64,000 bases of DNA from Spirometra erinaceieuropaei (GCA_902702965.1 CACRXP010000014.1:237867-301866); one strand, 5' to 3'; positions 22,560-33,790 are shown, counted from the stretch's first letter. Notes: generated from the letters alone by a model not told the origin. Numbers and translations are program-made.

Positions 22560-22740
22560 TTTATAAGACATGGTTATAAGGCGAGTTAGCGTTAGGGTTA
22601 TGGTTGAGACTAGGATAAGGTTCCGGGTTAGAACTAGGGTTTGTGGTAGGTTGATGGTTAGGTTTAGAGTTAAGTTTAGCAGTGGCGTTAGGCTTGTAAT
22701 TACGTTTCGACTTAGTCTTCTGTTAGGTTTGCCGTAGGTT
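22560..22740 (+). repeat. degenerate GGTTAGGG-like array
   Basis: Irregular GGTTAG, GTTAGGG and TAGAGTTA units over about 180 bp, more decayed than at 20245-20395. It runs into the half foldback element that starts near 22880. Confidence 0.55.
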
Positions 22741-22879
22741 TGGGCTGTTGCTCTCTCGCGGCAGATTTGTTACACACCTGGTTGATATTTTCTGTTTTAG
22801 CCTTGGCTACATTTCCCACCAACGATTTCAACATCCATCTTCGGCTGACTTTCAATGCCCACGCTGCGCTTACAGTACA

Positions 22880-23290
22880 GTCAACCAAAATTTCGAAATG
22901 CGTCCTCATATCGAAAAGATAAATTAAGTAGTGTTGTAAAACTAATCATGATGCAGCATAAGTCTATAATGATCCGGTTACCACAGGGTGTCGGCTTTCG
23001 AAAGAACTTATTTTCGGCTGCATGAAATATCTATACTCTGCAAAAAATGACTACTTAAGTAGCATGCAATTTTCTCATTGATTTTAGATGCCTTTGAAAA
23101 TTCAGTTATATTTCATGGTATTATTTTACTTATTCGGTAGAAAATCACGTCTTCTTCCAATTTCACATTCAAAAGATGAGTATAATTCGGTTTTAAAAAA
23201 CGTTTCAAATTCCCGAATAATTTTGAACCCGACCTGCTGTTACACTTGCATCACATATTCACAACCATCTTTGAACCGCCCTTCCAAATG
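22880..23290. mobile_element. half foldback element (left arm only)
   Basis: From 'aaatttcgaaatgcg' onwards this matches the arms of the elements at 7171, 9171 and 25577: 'aagtagtgttgta', 'gatgcagcata', 'cagggtgtcgg', 'gactacttaagtagcatg', and 'cattgattttagatgcc'. No right arm follows before unrelated sequence, so it is a truncated copy. Confidence 0.6.
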
Positions 23291-23299
23291 AACAATGCC

Positions 23300-23690
23300 C
23301 TCTGGCTGTTGATCGACAAAGTATCTGAACAATGCCAAACTACTTCCTAGGTTTCAAGATATCCTGGTTGCTTGGGAATGCCAAAGCTTTGCTAAAGGGA
23401 GGTGAGTGGATTGTCATTTGCGAAGCATGTAGAGCAGGGTAAGCTCAGCTAAGGCCCGTTCTAATTTCCCGTCCGAGTAATTAAAAATCCTTGTGACGAT
23501 CGAAGTGTAAACGCAGTTCCTGCGGGCTATGTCCGCCGGCATTTTATTTTAACCAAATAAACAATCAAAATGACGAATGAAGATGAGGCAGTTGATAACT
23601 GTACTGAAAGAGCGAAGGGGAGGACTGACGCAACGGGACAGGACATAAGAGCAAAAACTACCTGCGCAACGCATGACTTTGAGACATCTT
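23300..23690. other. unrecognised spacer
   Basis: No domain or repeat recognised. The frame 23570-23791 (+) runs into the adjacent TTAGGG-like array and looks random. Confidence 0.35.
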
Positions 23691-23694
23691 CCAG

Positions 23695-23850
23695 TGAAAT
23701 TAAGGTTAGGTTCAAAGATAGAGTTAGGGTTAGGCTACGGATTAGGCTTATGACTAACGGTAAAGTAAGTCAGGATAAAATTTACGGTTAATGTAGGAGA
23801 TGATGTCAACTGTAGAGTTAAGGTTGAGGATGGGGCTAGGGTCAAGATTT
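23695..23850 (+). repeat. short degenerate TTAGGG-like array
   Basis: Units such as GGTTAGG, GTTAGGGTTAGG and GATTAGG alternate with unrelated bases. It is bordered on the right by the family A fragment from about 23930. Confidence 0.45.
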
Positions 23851-23929
23851 CGGCAATGGTCCACCTTTATTATTTGGTCGGGGCGTTTCTATTCCCATGT
23901 CCTGTTTAGGGCGTCATATAAGGAAGTTC

Positions 23930-24420
23930 TATCCGCTTTTCTAATATCAAACAGCAAGTGCCAAATAACAGTGGTAAAACACTGGATTCAGTCTGCAAAA
24001 TTGAAAGGATCAAATCATTCGACCATGCGTACCTCGTCAAGCCTTTCCTTCAGAGATAGTAGTGTGCATTTACTCGCCAACATTGGACAAATACTTTTGC
24101 TCTCTAGTGAGGGACATTATTAGTCTATTTTATAGGTAAGTGGCCTACAAGTATGCAGTCATCTTGTCCCAAAAGTTAACCCCCTACTGATTCGGGCAAC
24201 GAAGTTCGTTCCATTTTTGATTTCTGCGCCATATGAATGAATATGGACGCTGTTGGTTCTCACTAAGCATTCATTTACCATGAAGATTGTTTTATTTATT
24301 TCTCTAGGGGACGCAAAATAACTATCGCCAGTTAGTTTATTTAGCACAATTGCCCCCGACTAAAATATTCCGCTGCCTTTGTGAAATATCCGATATTATA
24401 TAACGAAATTAGGAAATCAT
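23930..24420 (+). repeat. family A fragment lacking the gene (copy 4)
   Basis: This matches the 3' flank of the gene copies. 23985-24120 aligns with 17885-18060 and 46645-46810 (shared 'attcagtctgcaaa'-like, 'gcgtacctcgtcaag', 'cgccaacattgg', and 'gtgagggacattat' phrases). None of the three exons is present. It is therefore a truncated copy of the flank only, showing that family A DNA moves or duplicates in pieces. Confidence 0.6.
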
Positions 24421-24479
24421 TTTATGAAAGATTGGATTTGGACAATCAAGGAATTTTGCCCATGAAAGAGAGCTTTGGT

Positions 24480-24830
24480 CAGATGTGGTTATATAGCCCA
24501 CGCTGGCTTAAACAAACCCCAGCCACTTAGAATTGGGGGCCTGTGGTAATAGAAGTTTGACGGGTGGGGCCAGTGAACGCACAGGCGGCGAGGTCAAGTA
24601 ATTTTGTGCAAAAAGAAAAGCAATAAAGAATGCGCAGTTGTACTTAGAGTGGTTGAGAAATAGCTGCCCTAACCACTAAAGTCAACATTAACCTCTTACC
24701 ATAACCCCTAACTCTAACTTCCAACCCTAACCCCTAACCTTAACCCCCAACCCTGACCCCTTACTATAAACCCTAACCCGAACCCCAACCCCAACAATAT
24801 TGTGTTCATCAGGTGAGTTTACATAACCAA
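24480..24830 (-). repeat. interspersed unit with TTAGGG-like core (C-rich on +)
   Basis: Flanks plus core: 'ggttgagaaatagctg', then about 110 bp of CCCTAACC, CCAACCCC and CTTAACC units, then 'caatattgtgttcatcagg'. The same flank-core-flank order occurs at 63400-63730, and inverted at 13555-13900. This is a defined repeat unit, not a chance simple repeat. Confidence 0.6.
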
Positions 24831-24839
24831 ATCTTTCCA

Positions 24840-25400
24840 AAGCTTTTACATAGAATTATTTGATGTTCCAATTTTCGTCTGAAATCACTCTGTAGGGATG
24901 TGGAGGCTCAGCCCACTACTGATCTGGATGCGATCAAGCATGCATTCAGTGTACATCTACATTGTTTACTGGCTTCAATTTCGTCAGGAGGTCACAGGCT
25001 GTCAGAAAGAGCTAAAGCCTACAGCCTACATAGGACTTAACCCAGCCGATCATATATCAGCGTAAGGTTTCCCAAGCAACCTGACCCCGACACGGCGATT
25101 AATGAGTTTATTGTAACCAACGCATGACGCCCTTTTCGAGACAGGGAGGAAATTCTTTCAGATTAACCCACAATATTGTAGGATTTGGGAGCACAGCCCG
25201 CCTAGAACTGCGTGGATGCTAACCCTATTATCAGGCCAGTGCACGCGGATTATGCATGAGCCGATATGAGATGCGTATGAAGAGGTCCAGTGAGCATCCA
25301 GTGGGAGCACTGAAAATAATTAGGATCCGAAAATTTTACCAAGGATTTAGAAAGGCGACTTCCTTTAATACTCCTAGATTGGGGTTATGTGGCTGTCATT
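24840..25400. other. unrecognised spacer before block B
   Basis: No coding motif was seen. Its similarity to other parts of the window was not established. Confidence 0.35.
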
Positions 25401-25767
25401 TCCACTAAGCGGTGGTCATAGCTCCTTTCGTACATTCTAAATGCACGTGTGTCAGTTATAAATGATAGCAGGCATAGCCGCAATCCGGCCAGTCTTGTTT
25501 GTCGTAACAGAGCCGTTTGATAGTGGACGCGTCACTGTGTATCCAGAAACCCTCAACAGCATTCAGTACCATACCTACGGCAGATGTGCTAACTCATGAA
25601 ATGTTACCTCAAATTCTGAAATAAGTTTTCGACTCTAAAAGATTATTTAAGTAAGTTTGTAGTATTAATCAACGTGCAGTATGATCAAACGATAATTCAG
25701 CTGCTACAGATTTCGGCTTTCATACGAACTTCTCTCTGGTCGCCTTTAAGAAATATATCCTGTAAAA

Positions 25768-25775
25768 TGGCTACT
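25768..25775 (+). repeat. target-site duplication of the Merlin element, left copy
   Basis: TGGCTACT at 25768-25775 is repeated exactly at 27977-27984. The uninterrupted homologous site (47534-47541 region) reads AAAATGACTACTT. Eight to nine bases is the usual Merlin target duplication. Confidence 0.7.
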
Positions 25776-25949
25776 GGTCGGACAACTGTGTGTATCCTGG
25801 ACTGTGCAGGGCGAAGGAGAGGTTCCTGTCTTACGGGATCGGTGGGAAAGGGGGGTTTTTAGGGTGGGGTAAACAGGGAACCCATCGAAGAGTAAGAAAC
25901 AAAAATAAAAAAAGAGGTTCACAAAGTAAATAATGAAATTTGGTTGAGG

Positions 25950-26880
25950 TGAAAATGTGCCGAAAATTCAAAAAGGAAGCCGTAACCAATGGGAGCAATA
26001 TACCCAAGGCCAAAACCATTCGGCTTAAGGTGCCCCAGACAATACTGCCACTGATGAGGAATCCTGGTCAAATGCCAACGACAAGTAAGGCGGTAGAAAG
26101 TGAACCCGAAGAACGGTAAGTATGAATGCAAAATACGGAGGACGGAAGCCGTATTTATTAATTTGTTCAATAATTACCAAGCGTTTCCCACTTATAGAAG
26201 GGTGACAGCAAAGAAGAAAGGTAAGGCCGCTCCGCAAGCTAATAATGCCATCGGAGATTGAACAGATCTTGCATATTATCCACTCCCCAGATTTAGTGCA
26301 CTAGTTACAAGCTAAACGAGTCATGGCGACGGAAGCCAGATGTCACTGTTGTAAACCGATGCCGTTGCGAATATTGCGTCAGCACAAAGACGGGTTTGAT
26401 TTCAGGTACACGAAAATATTAATATAATGCATTGCCTAGGTGTAACAAATGTGGTACCAAAAGGGCACCGAGAACGGGTTCGGTGTTTAAGGATAGTCGC
26501 CTGGCTTTATCGAAGGTCCCATGTGGCTCAGGCCTATCCAGTATCAGAAGAGCACTCGGAAACCGAGATATTTAGCAGCTGACCGGAAAGGTAAGCAGTG
26601 AGATGTTAATGATGTTGTACACATAGTTCAATAACAGCAGCCAGTGGAATAACAGCCAGGGAGAACAACTGAACGGCCAGGCAATTGACATTTTGGCCAC
26701 TGAAAACTGGTACAACGGAAACAGTTTGTAATTCTTTCATACTCCGCACTGAAATAATGAATTCCTTACTATACCTCTGAACCTTTTTTCCCTTTTGTCC
26801 CATAACCCCAGCCGAAAATGCGCCAACGGGGATTGAAATCGTAGTATTTGAAGGGATTGTTGGAAAACCTATGAACACCC
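25950..26880 (+). pseudogene. Merlin transposase, N-terminal zinc ribbon with a 34-bp intron
   Basis: From the ATG at 26245 the frame gives P-S-E-I-E-Q-I-L, one in-frame TAG (26302-26304, perhaps a former Trp codon), then R-C-H-C-C-K-P-M-P. A GT-AG intron of 34 bp (26406-26439) joins F-D-F-R to C-N-K-C-G-T-K-R-A, giving the CxxC...CxxC ribbon followed by R-T-G-S-V-F-K-D-S-R-L-A-L-S-K-V, the hallmark of ISXO2/Merlin transposases. A +1 shift then continues A-Q-A-Y-P-V-S-E-E. An upstream frame at 25954-26118 ends in a perfect donor (G|GTAAGTAT) and may be an earlier exon. The catalytic DDE part is not identifiable beyond a possible degraded I-E-I-V-V-F-E near 26840. It is inactive as it stands. 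Confidence 0.7.
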
Positions 26881-26999
26881 TAACTGCCGATCATGACCAA
26901 TCGGAAGGCTACTTCGTAAGTACGCTGACCGTCAAACCGATGAATTATGTACGTATAACAGGAGAGCCAAACCTACTGGTCACCGCAAGGTGACCAAAC

Positions 27000-27475
27000 C
27001 GCCCAACCACACGGGCGTACGACATCGACCGAAGCGCAAGGGGAAAGCGAGCGAAGGAGACCGCAAAGAAACCTCGAGGGCCGGGTTGATACCTAAGCCC
27101 GTGAAAGTGCAAGGCAAGGCCAAACCCCTATGGTTGGGTAGCTGTTCCAAGCCGGCTGTGGTTGGGTGTAGGGAGGGAAAGTGAGCCGTACGGCAGGCCA
27201 AGAAAGCAAACGGCAAGCGGCCTTAGGAGACCGCACAGGAAGCCAGCAACCGGGTTTAACGTCTGTACGGCTAAGCCATGAAGGGCTGGTGCAGCCCCTG
27301 AGGTATGTAGAAAGGGCAGGTGCACTGGCGGGGCAGACATGAACCGATTAAGTGCACCCAACGCCTACGCGCCTAGCCAACTCACGCGGTAACCGCAGGG
27401 AACGCGGTTTGGGAGCCCCCCCCCCCGCCGCGATCTAATACAACGGGGCTGTTTCTTAAAAAGGGGGGGGGGTGA
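27000..27475. repeat. GC-rich, internally repetitive insert within Merlin
   Basis: Two imperfect direct copies of a unit of about 190 bp: 'ccgcaaagaaacc', 'gggttgatacctaagcc' (27060-27105) recur as 'ccgcacaggaagcc', 'gggtttaacg', 'ctaagcc' (27230-27280). A 13-15 C run and a 10-12 G run follow. Composition is unlike the rest of the window. The origin is unknown. Confidence 0.45.
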
Positions 27476-27976
27476 AGGGTAGCGATATGTTAACACGACT
27501 GAAGCAGCTCGCAATTAGAAGGATAATGGAAAGCGTGTTGACTCGCAATCCGCAAAGGTTAATTCTTTTCGCCTTTTACTAAAGATTTCCGTGTGGGGGG
27601 TGCAATGCAATGAGCCCATATAGACAGTCTTGCAGCGCCTCGTTCTCGGTGCGGTTAAAGTGAAGAAGAAATTCATATTGACAGAGCCTCTACGCCAAAT
27701 CAAGCGGAGGGGAATGTGAACACGAGCAATAACATGAAGGAATTCACAGCATAACCGCCCTACCTTCGTCCAATTGGCAGCTGTAAGTATATGCGGGAGG
27801 TATGGCAATGGCCACACAGCAGCAGACAAGGTATACCAAAGCGAGGTCGAATACATTACACCCGCGCGGCCGACACGACTGAAATATGTAACTTAATAAA
27901 AGCACGCCTACTGATAGGAAGCAAGTACGTCAACAATGTTGACTCATAATCCCAGGCTACACGGAATTGTCTCGTC

Positions 27977-27984
27977 TGGCTACT
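27977..27984 (+). repeat. target-site duplication of the Merlin element, right copy
   Basis: TGGCTACT, identical to 25768-25775. The foldback arm resumes immediately with CTACTTAAGTAG. Confidence 0.7.
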
Positions 27985-30900
27985 TAAGTAGTGCGAATTT
28001 TTCCCATTTATTTTCGATTTCTTTATATACTTAAATTTCTTCCATAGAAAACATGCATAAAAAAGTTCATCCTTTTATACATCTGGTAGGATATTACGTT
28101 ATCTTCACATTATGCTTGAAAAAGTGTATAAATCGCTTTTCAAAATGTTTTTTTATCGTGGATTTTTTTTAAAACCGCGAAATGCCTGTCCATAAAGCAT
28201 CGTGTTTAGGAATTTACTAATGTTACATATAAAGTTAAATATATGCCTCAAATCGACTGCTAAATTGTGCCAACCCCACATCGTCTCCCCTTAATAGAGT
28301 ATAAAATGCACAATTTTTCGCAGTTTTTAAAAACTGGATGCAAGTGAAACGGCGGGTCGTGTTCAAAATGCTCCGGGAATAGCAAAGTCTCCTAAAACCG
28401 ATTCAGACCCTTTCTCGATGCATAAAATGTGAAGAAAACGTAATTTTTTTATCAGACGAATAAAAGAACAAACGTCGTGACTTATGTTATCTTTGAGGCA
28501 CATTTGAGTTCATAAGGACATCGAAAATCAATGGGAAAACGTCGAACTACTTAAGTAGTCATTTATGCAGGATTTAGATCTTATAGGCGACCAGAAAGAA
28601 GTCCGTATTAAAGCCTATATTCTGGAGTAACTGAATTATCATAGGATTATGCTGTACCAAGATTAATATTAAAAACCTACTTTTATAGTCTTTTAGAGTT
28701 AAAAACTTGTTTTAGAATTTGGGGTAACATTGCACGAGTTAGCACATCTACTGTATGTATATTAGCTCCATCAGACTGCTGCCTATCTGGTGAGTCCACA
28801 AGTGGTAGAAAGATAAACGAATTTTGACGAAGTTCAGTCACACAATATGCTAGCTCAGGGGTCTGCCGCATAAAAAATCGCGGACCAACAGCAACAGTGC
28901 TATCAGAGCGCGGGGGGTTGAGGTCCAGGACGCTGACCGCCTTATACATTACCGCAAAGTCCGAAGACGCTACCGTGACTTGGCGACTATGAGCAGCCAT
29001 CAGATAAACTTGTTTGCCACTGTTGCCTTGTATGATCAGGTTTTTGAGCCAAGGAGCCAGGATAGACAACCTCAACCCGAACGGCCGAAGGGGATCCATC
29101 AGTCTAAGTCGCTGAAGAGGAAAGTAGATCGAGTTCTTCAAAACCACTGCCGCGGAGATTTCCAGATTGTATAGTTAGCAATAAAGGTTCCTAAATCATG
29201 GAAGACAGATTGGGTTGAACAATCTTTAATGCTAAGAAAAAGCGTACAACAGGCTCTACAAGCAGTTCCCACAAGCTGCCCCTCCAGGCAAGTTTTTTGT
29301 CCTGTGTCCGCCACTGCTGTTATTAGCCCCAGCGCGTTTGTGCGCCTACGCTCTGTGTCAGTAACTATCCGCCAACCAATCAAGGAAAGGGCAGCGTATA
29401 TTGGTTTTGAGTTCTCGCGAGACTAGTGACAAGGCTCGCACGGTCCCAGCAGCATAAGGCTAACAGAAAGGCAGCCGAACGAAGCGGCGGAGAGCAAAGA
29501 AATGCGGAATGTCAATGATCGTCACGCCTGGAGAGGTACAATGTGGGACATCATCACGGCCGACCCCGTCAGGCATGGTCCCAGTCATATCAAGCACACG
29601 ACAGTATTACGCGCGATGGGCTAGAGTCAGCTACTCCTAACTTTGTTAGCGTCACCTGAGACAGTAGCTCCTAGTCCACATTCTCTTGTCTTTTGTCTTC
29701 TTCTCCTGCTTAACAGAAATTGACCTGGTGGTAATGACGTTTTAAATTTGCCTACCACGCTAGCCGTTAGACTCTACATTCTCCGCCTTCGGGGGCTTTT
29801 TCGAAAAAAAATTTTTCCGCCTGACAGTGTACGTAAGGGTTCTTTTTAAACATATGTTTTCGGCCGGATCAAAATCCGTGATAGATAAAGAAAGTTGGTG
29901 GTCAAGTGAAGGATCCAATATCCGTTTAGTTATTAGATTATGAGTAGATCATGTTTTTGTGAGTAGATTATGTTTTGAAATGTCAGGGCAGGCGGGGAGA
30001 TATTAAGGGCAATAAGTTATGAGAAGTCTGTGGATATGGGAGCTGTAAGGAGGGAAGTTCGCCATGTTTTGAAAAAAATGTGATAATTGAGACAGAATAG
30101 TTTAGACTATGCGAGCAGAGGACACAGGTCTTTAATCCAATGACCGTTGATTCTGCTGCCGTAGTAAACACTACCTGCAATGAGACTTACGATTCAGTTT
30201 TTCTTGAATTTGTTTTCAGCCGCGTCCGGCCTTATGATGATTGATCTCTACAGGAGTTCTTACTAATCTCCGTTTAAGGCTGTTCGACGACTGATGTCTG
30301 AGGCCTCGGCAGAGCTATCAGACCGTCATTATAATTATCTTGTTCCACACGCAAATATGAATGTCCAAGTGTTAACACGATATTCTTTAACTATAGTTTT
30401 GTACTGTCCCCAAACGAAGAACACTAATAAATCCTTAAACAGTACTCTTTAGACAAGCCGAAGATGTCAATTAACGATTACATTCATGATTCCTGCTTCT
30501 TTAAATCGATCTAATACAATTTGCATCGATTCAATCTTTTGCTCTAAAAAACGCTCTCCAGGCCTTAGACGATGATCATCAAAGACCGACGTCGCTGGTT
30601 TCCCTACTCTTTCTCCGTCAGGGGGTACGGTGAGTACGATTAGTAAACACTTAATAGTTATCTTCGTAATCTGCTCTAAGTGTCATGGGTTAGGGGGTTT
30701 ACCTCCAAAAATGCATATAGACCTTAATTATACTAATCTACTCCATGTTCGCAGTTAGTTTTTAATGAAATTAAAAAGCTACAATTCCTGAATTGGAGTA
30801 TCTACCAGAAAACACACGGGGAATACTGGGACCCTCCCAGATGTGTCATGCAGCGGCAGAATATCGCAAAACACGCGTGTATGTACTTTCGCCTAGTACC

Positions 30901-31249
30901 TCTACTGTTAGCATGGAATCACCTTATCCGGAAATACTATTAGGCGTTTTCAAAATACTTCTTATTTCCCAAAACATCTACCAGGAAATGATTACGGTGC
31001 ATTGGCAGGCAAACGTCGCTGTTTAATCAGTATAAAATTCTCCGGTTTACTTTTTGGGTATTTGTTTAAAATTTGTATTTAGACGTTGAAACGTGCAAAT
31101 AAATGCCTTTTCTTATATGTCTTTTATAGATAGTCATATGGTTTTTTCTCCTTCGTATTTTAATGGCGGCGGTCTACTGAGGTTTTAGCGCTCTCCGTTT
31201 GCATAACTATTTTACGATTTCAGCATACAATTGGAGTAATATGTATAGT

Positions 31250-31490
31250 GGATGTGCTTACCTATGAAATGTTAACTGAAACCCTGAAATACGTTTTCAG
31301 CTCGAAAGAATTAGTTAGGGAGGGTTGTAGTACTAATCGCCATGCAGCATAATTCCATAATAATTCAAATGCCCTCGGGATGTCCGCTTTTGAATAGACT
31401 GCTTTCCGGACGCCTGCAAAAACCATACTCTGCAAAAAGTGACCACCTTATTGGTTTTCGATGTCTTCGTAGATTCGAACATATTTTGTA
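31250..31490. mobile_element. foldback arm at the right edge of block B copy 1
   Basis: 'agtggatgtgcttacc', 'atgaaatgttaactgaaa', 'ccctgaaat', 'ttttcagctcgaaag', 'atgcagcataattc' and 'cgggatgtccgc' match the left arms of the other foldback elements. The matching element in copy 2 (50875-51700) is more complete. Here it is cut at about 31490 by GC-rich Penelope-related DNA. Confidence 0.6.
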
Positions 31491-31689
31491 GGCCGCGGGG
31501 GAGGGCGGTAGGTTGGCGCATTGGCAATCTCGCTGCTTAGCGAGGCCTTGTCGCCCATAGCCACCCTGCAGCTCTATCGGTGACGAGGACTAGGCGATGC
31601 CGGTGATCTCAGCGCTCAAAAGGAGACAAGTTTGCCAGTAAAGCGATCAAACTTCTGCTGAACATTATAGTTGGTGTGAGATAAGCACT

Positions 31690-32152
31690 TTTCAGAAGTA
31701 AAGGCAGCAACCGAACGTTCCTTTGGATAACTTATCGTCCAGACAGTACAGTTTTATGGGAAAGGGTACAGTAAATGAAAAAAACCGAAAAAGGTGGTTT
31801 TTAAAAAGTTTCATGTGGTTAGTCAACCTTTGACCACGATAAGCGCGGAGCCTGAACGAGGTTCTTCTGGGCGCATAGGGTCGGTTTTTCGTAATCAAAT
31901 GGCGGCCGCTTCTGCTGTTGCTAACAGTCGCTGGCCTAGTAGGTTAGGGTCCCTCGAGGGGACGGTATAAATCACACGAAATGCCTCAGCGGGGTCTACG
32001 AGATGCCCTGAATCCACTGCATGCGCAAGGATGGCGCTGTCTATTCTCCTAGTTTCACCTTTTTCCAGCCATGCGGGAAGGTGCTGTCGTATTCTTTTGG
32101 AAAGGCGCTGACTCGTACGACCTGAATAACTTTTTATAAAGTACGGAATATG
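31690..32152 (-). pseudogene. Penelope-like element, GIY-YIG endonuclease and C-terminal tail
   Basis: The minus-strand frame 32152-31895 (85 codons, stop at 31895) reads H-I-P-Y-F-I-K-S-Y-S-G-R-T-S-Q-R-L-S. It continues R-I-R-Q-H-L-P-A-W-L, then I-L-A-H-A-V-D-S-G-H, then F-R-V-I-Y. This is the 'YIGRTxxxLxxRIxxHxPxWL...SxIxxHxxxxGH' pattern of Penelope-like GIY-YIG domains (here Y-S-G in place of Y-I-G). Past the stop and a frameshift the typical C-terminal phrase A-Q-K-N-L-V-Q-A-P-R-L-S-W follows (about 31868-31830). The reverse transcriptase upstream (beyond 32152) is gone. It inserted beside or into foldback DNA at 31490. Its 3' flank 31500-31690 is GC-rich. Confidence 0.7.
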
Positions 32153-32159
32153 CTAGCCA

Positions 32160-33555
32160 CGACGATCTTAGCATACGAAGTATAAACTGTCTTTTAAATC
32201 CACACATCTGAGTATCTTTTATTCTTTAATTTGTTGGTTCTAATTAACGCCAGCCATTTTTAAATTTGCATTAAGGAGTTCTTACTCAGATAGGTCGATT
32301 TTAGAAATATTAAGTTCATCACATATGAACAGGTGACACCAGCGGAACATATGTTTGTTTTGCTTTGCATCTTAGATGGAAATTAATTTTGCAATTGCGT
32401 CTCCAAAGCCCCATTGACATTTAAATTGCTAAAGATGCTTATGCAGACCACTACCGCATGAATACAATCATTATATGCAATTTAACGTAATCATTCCCAA
32501 ATGGCCGTCGACATTCAATTCATTTGCATAAAACTTACGCGCAGTTGCGTTTAAAATCAAACAAAAGTCACCAAACCCAAAGCATTGATTGTGAGAAAAG
32601 GAAATGTAAGGCAAGCATTCATAAGACAAATACCCACGCAGTGACGGTCTAATTTAGTACTAAGGAATATTGCATAAAACAGCTGTTTATCTTACTCTTA
32701 GATAAAATTCGAGAAACTCGGCTTTATTTTGAATATTGATTTACGATACATAAGTGCTCAGATTTTTTTTCCATTTTTTGTCAACGTGAACGCTTTGGAT
32801 TTTAAAAATAAAATTGAAATGTCTGTTGTTGCATTGCTGACCGTTTGCAGTTAATCATCAATACTGAAGTGTTTGCCCTATCCTGCCACTCTGTGAAAAT
32901 GAATAACAATTTTCGTACAGTTCTGACGCAGTGAAAACTAAGGAAGATATTATGTACATGAATATCTGTAAATGAATAGAGCGCTGGTGGTGGAGTCGTG
33001 GACAAATATTCCGAAGTGGCATGTAATATTGTTGCATAGCTTTCATAAGATGTCAAAATAGCAGGTAAACAGTGACGACCTAGATAAACTTGTGTAAAAT
33101 TTATATAAAAGTGACGTATACTAATATGTATCGAAAAAAATAGTTCTATACAAAACCAGGGTCAATTAGGCATTGACAGTCAGCTTCGGTCGGGTTTTTA
33201 AGGTATGCTTTCAAAAGACTGATTCTAGACCAAACGTGATCTATGCAGCATGGTGGTCTTCAAAACTTAATTACTAGCTAGTATTAGATTAGTTTATACT
33301 AGGGTCCGTAAGCGCAGACCGAAATTGGATTTATGATTTTTTTGGGCCGAACCCCATAAATCACAGCAAAATGACAGCGTAATGTTCACTAACTGCCGAA
33401 ATGCCGCTAGTAGTATATTTTAGCGTCAAAAGATGCAATACTAGCAGCACATGCACAAACCGAAAGCTCAGACACGCAGATTTCGCCGATATTCTGCAGC
33501 TGCATGCCACACCTGGGAGGCGTCCAACTCATCAATGTGTCCCACAGCCTTCCCT
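32160..33555. other. AT-rich stretch without recognised features
   Basis: No domain, splice pattern or repeat partner was seen. The frame 32802-33056 (-) and its overlapping shadows look random. Confidence 0.45.
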
Positions 33556-33559
33556 ATGT

Positions 33560-33790
33560 GCTGCCCGTTAAGGGATTGTTGTTTTTAATTTTTTCCGAAA
33601 TAACCTGCTTACTTGGAATAGATTGGTTTATGCTAGTGTCCAAGACTGCAGTTAATTTCTGAGGAGCTTTCTAATTGGAGTATCTAACAGAAAGCTCACA
33701 TGGAATGCTACAGAACCCACTGATGAGGCGGACCCTCGCAGCGGATCTTGGATAATTACGTGAGCCTGGCAGATCAGTTTATACTGGGGT
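33560..33790 (+). repeat. short fragment of block B
   Basis: 'gttaatttctgaggag', 'aattggagtatctaacagaaa' and 'gaatgctacagaacccac' align with 30760-30840 and 50380-50470. This isolated piece lies next to the SINE at 33922. Confidence 0.5.

Larger units (their letters stand above)
25776..27976 (+). mobile_element. Merlin DNA transposon, 2.2 kb
   Basis: The first 25 bases (GGTCGGACAACTGTGTGTAT...) match the reverse complement of the last 25 (GACGAGACAATTCCGTGTAG...) at about 17 of 25 positions in one register, giving imperfect terminal inverted repeats. An 8-bp target duplication flanks them, and the empty site is visible in block B copy 2. Inside are pieces of an ISXO2/Merlin-type transposase on the plus strand (see 25950-26880). 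The right half (27000-27960) is GC-rich, with short duplicated phrases and a poly-C/poly-G pair (27418-27432, 27459-27470). I do not see the transposase C-terminus there. Confidence 0.75.
25577..28765. mobile_element. foldback element 3, split by a Merlin transposon
   Basis: The left end at about 25577 (GCAGATGTGCTAACTCATGAAATGTTA) pairs with the right end near 28765 read backwards (ACAGTAGATGTGCTAACTCGTG). The arms share 'caaattctgaaat'-type, 'gactctaaaag', 'cttctctctggtcgcc' and 'gactacttaagtag' blocks. Removing the Merlin insert brings them to roughly 980 bp, the size of the intact elements at 7171 and 9171. The homologous element at 47335-48270 has no insert and has lost its right terminus. 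Confidence 0.7.
25400..31490 (+). repeat. block B, copy 1 (carries the Merlin insertion)
   Basis: Apart from the 2.2 kb insert at 25776-27976, this aligns in order with 47160-51110. Anchors: 25480-25600 with 47250-47370; 28500-28700 with 48060-48250; 28860-29000 with 48360-48500; 29400-29600 with 49085-49280; 29985-30080 with 49620-49700; 30790-30880 with 50415-50520; 31240-31480 with 50870-51100. Frames inside (for example 28683-29147 on - and 29229-29426 on +) are partly shared between copies but broken, and carry no motif I recognise. A shorter related fragment is at 33560-33790. Confidence 0.75.

Noticed and set aside
27000..27475. Ribosomal RNA fragment
   Set aside because: The GC-rich, structured appearance suggested rRNA, but I recognise no conserved rRNA segment and the internal tandem phrases are atypical.
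28683..29147. A 154-residue gene on the minus strand
   Set aside because: The counterpart in the duplicated block (48365-48586) retains only part of the frame, splice sites are not evident, and no motif was recognised; treated as part of block B.
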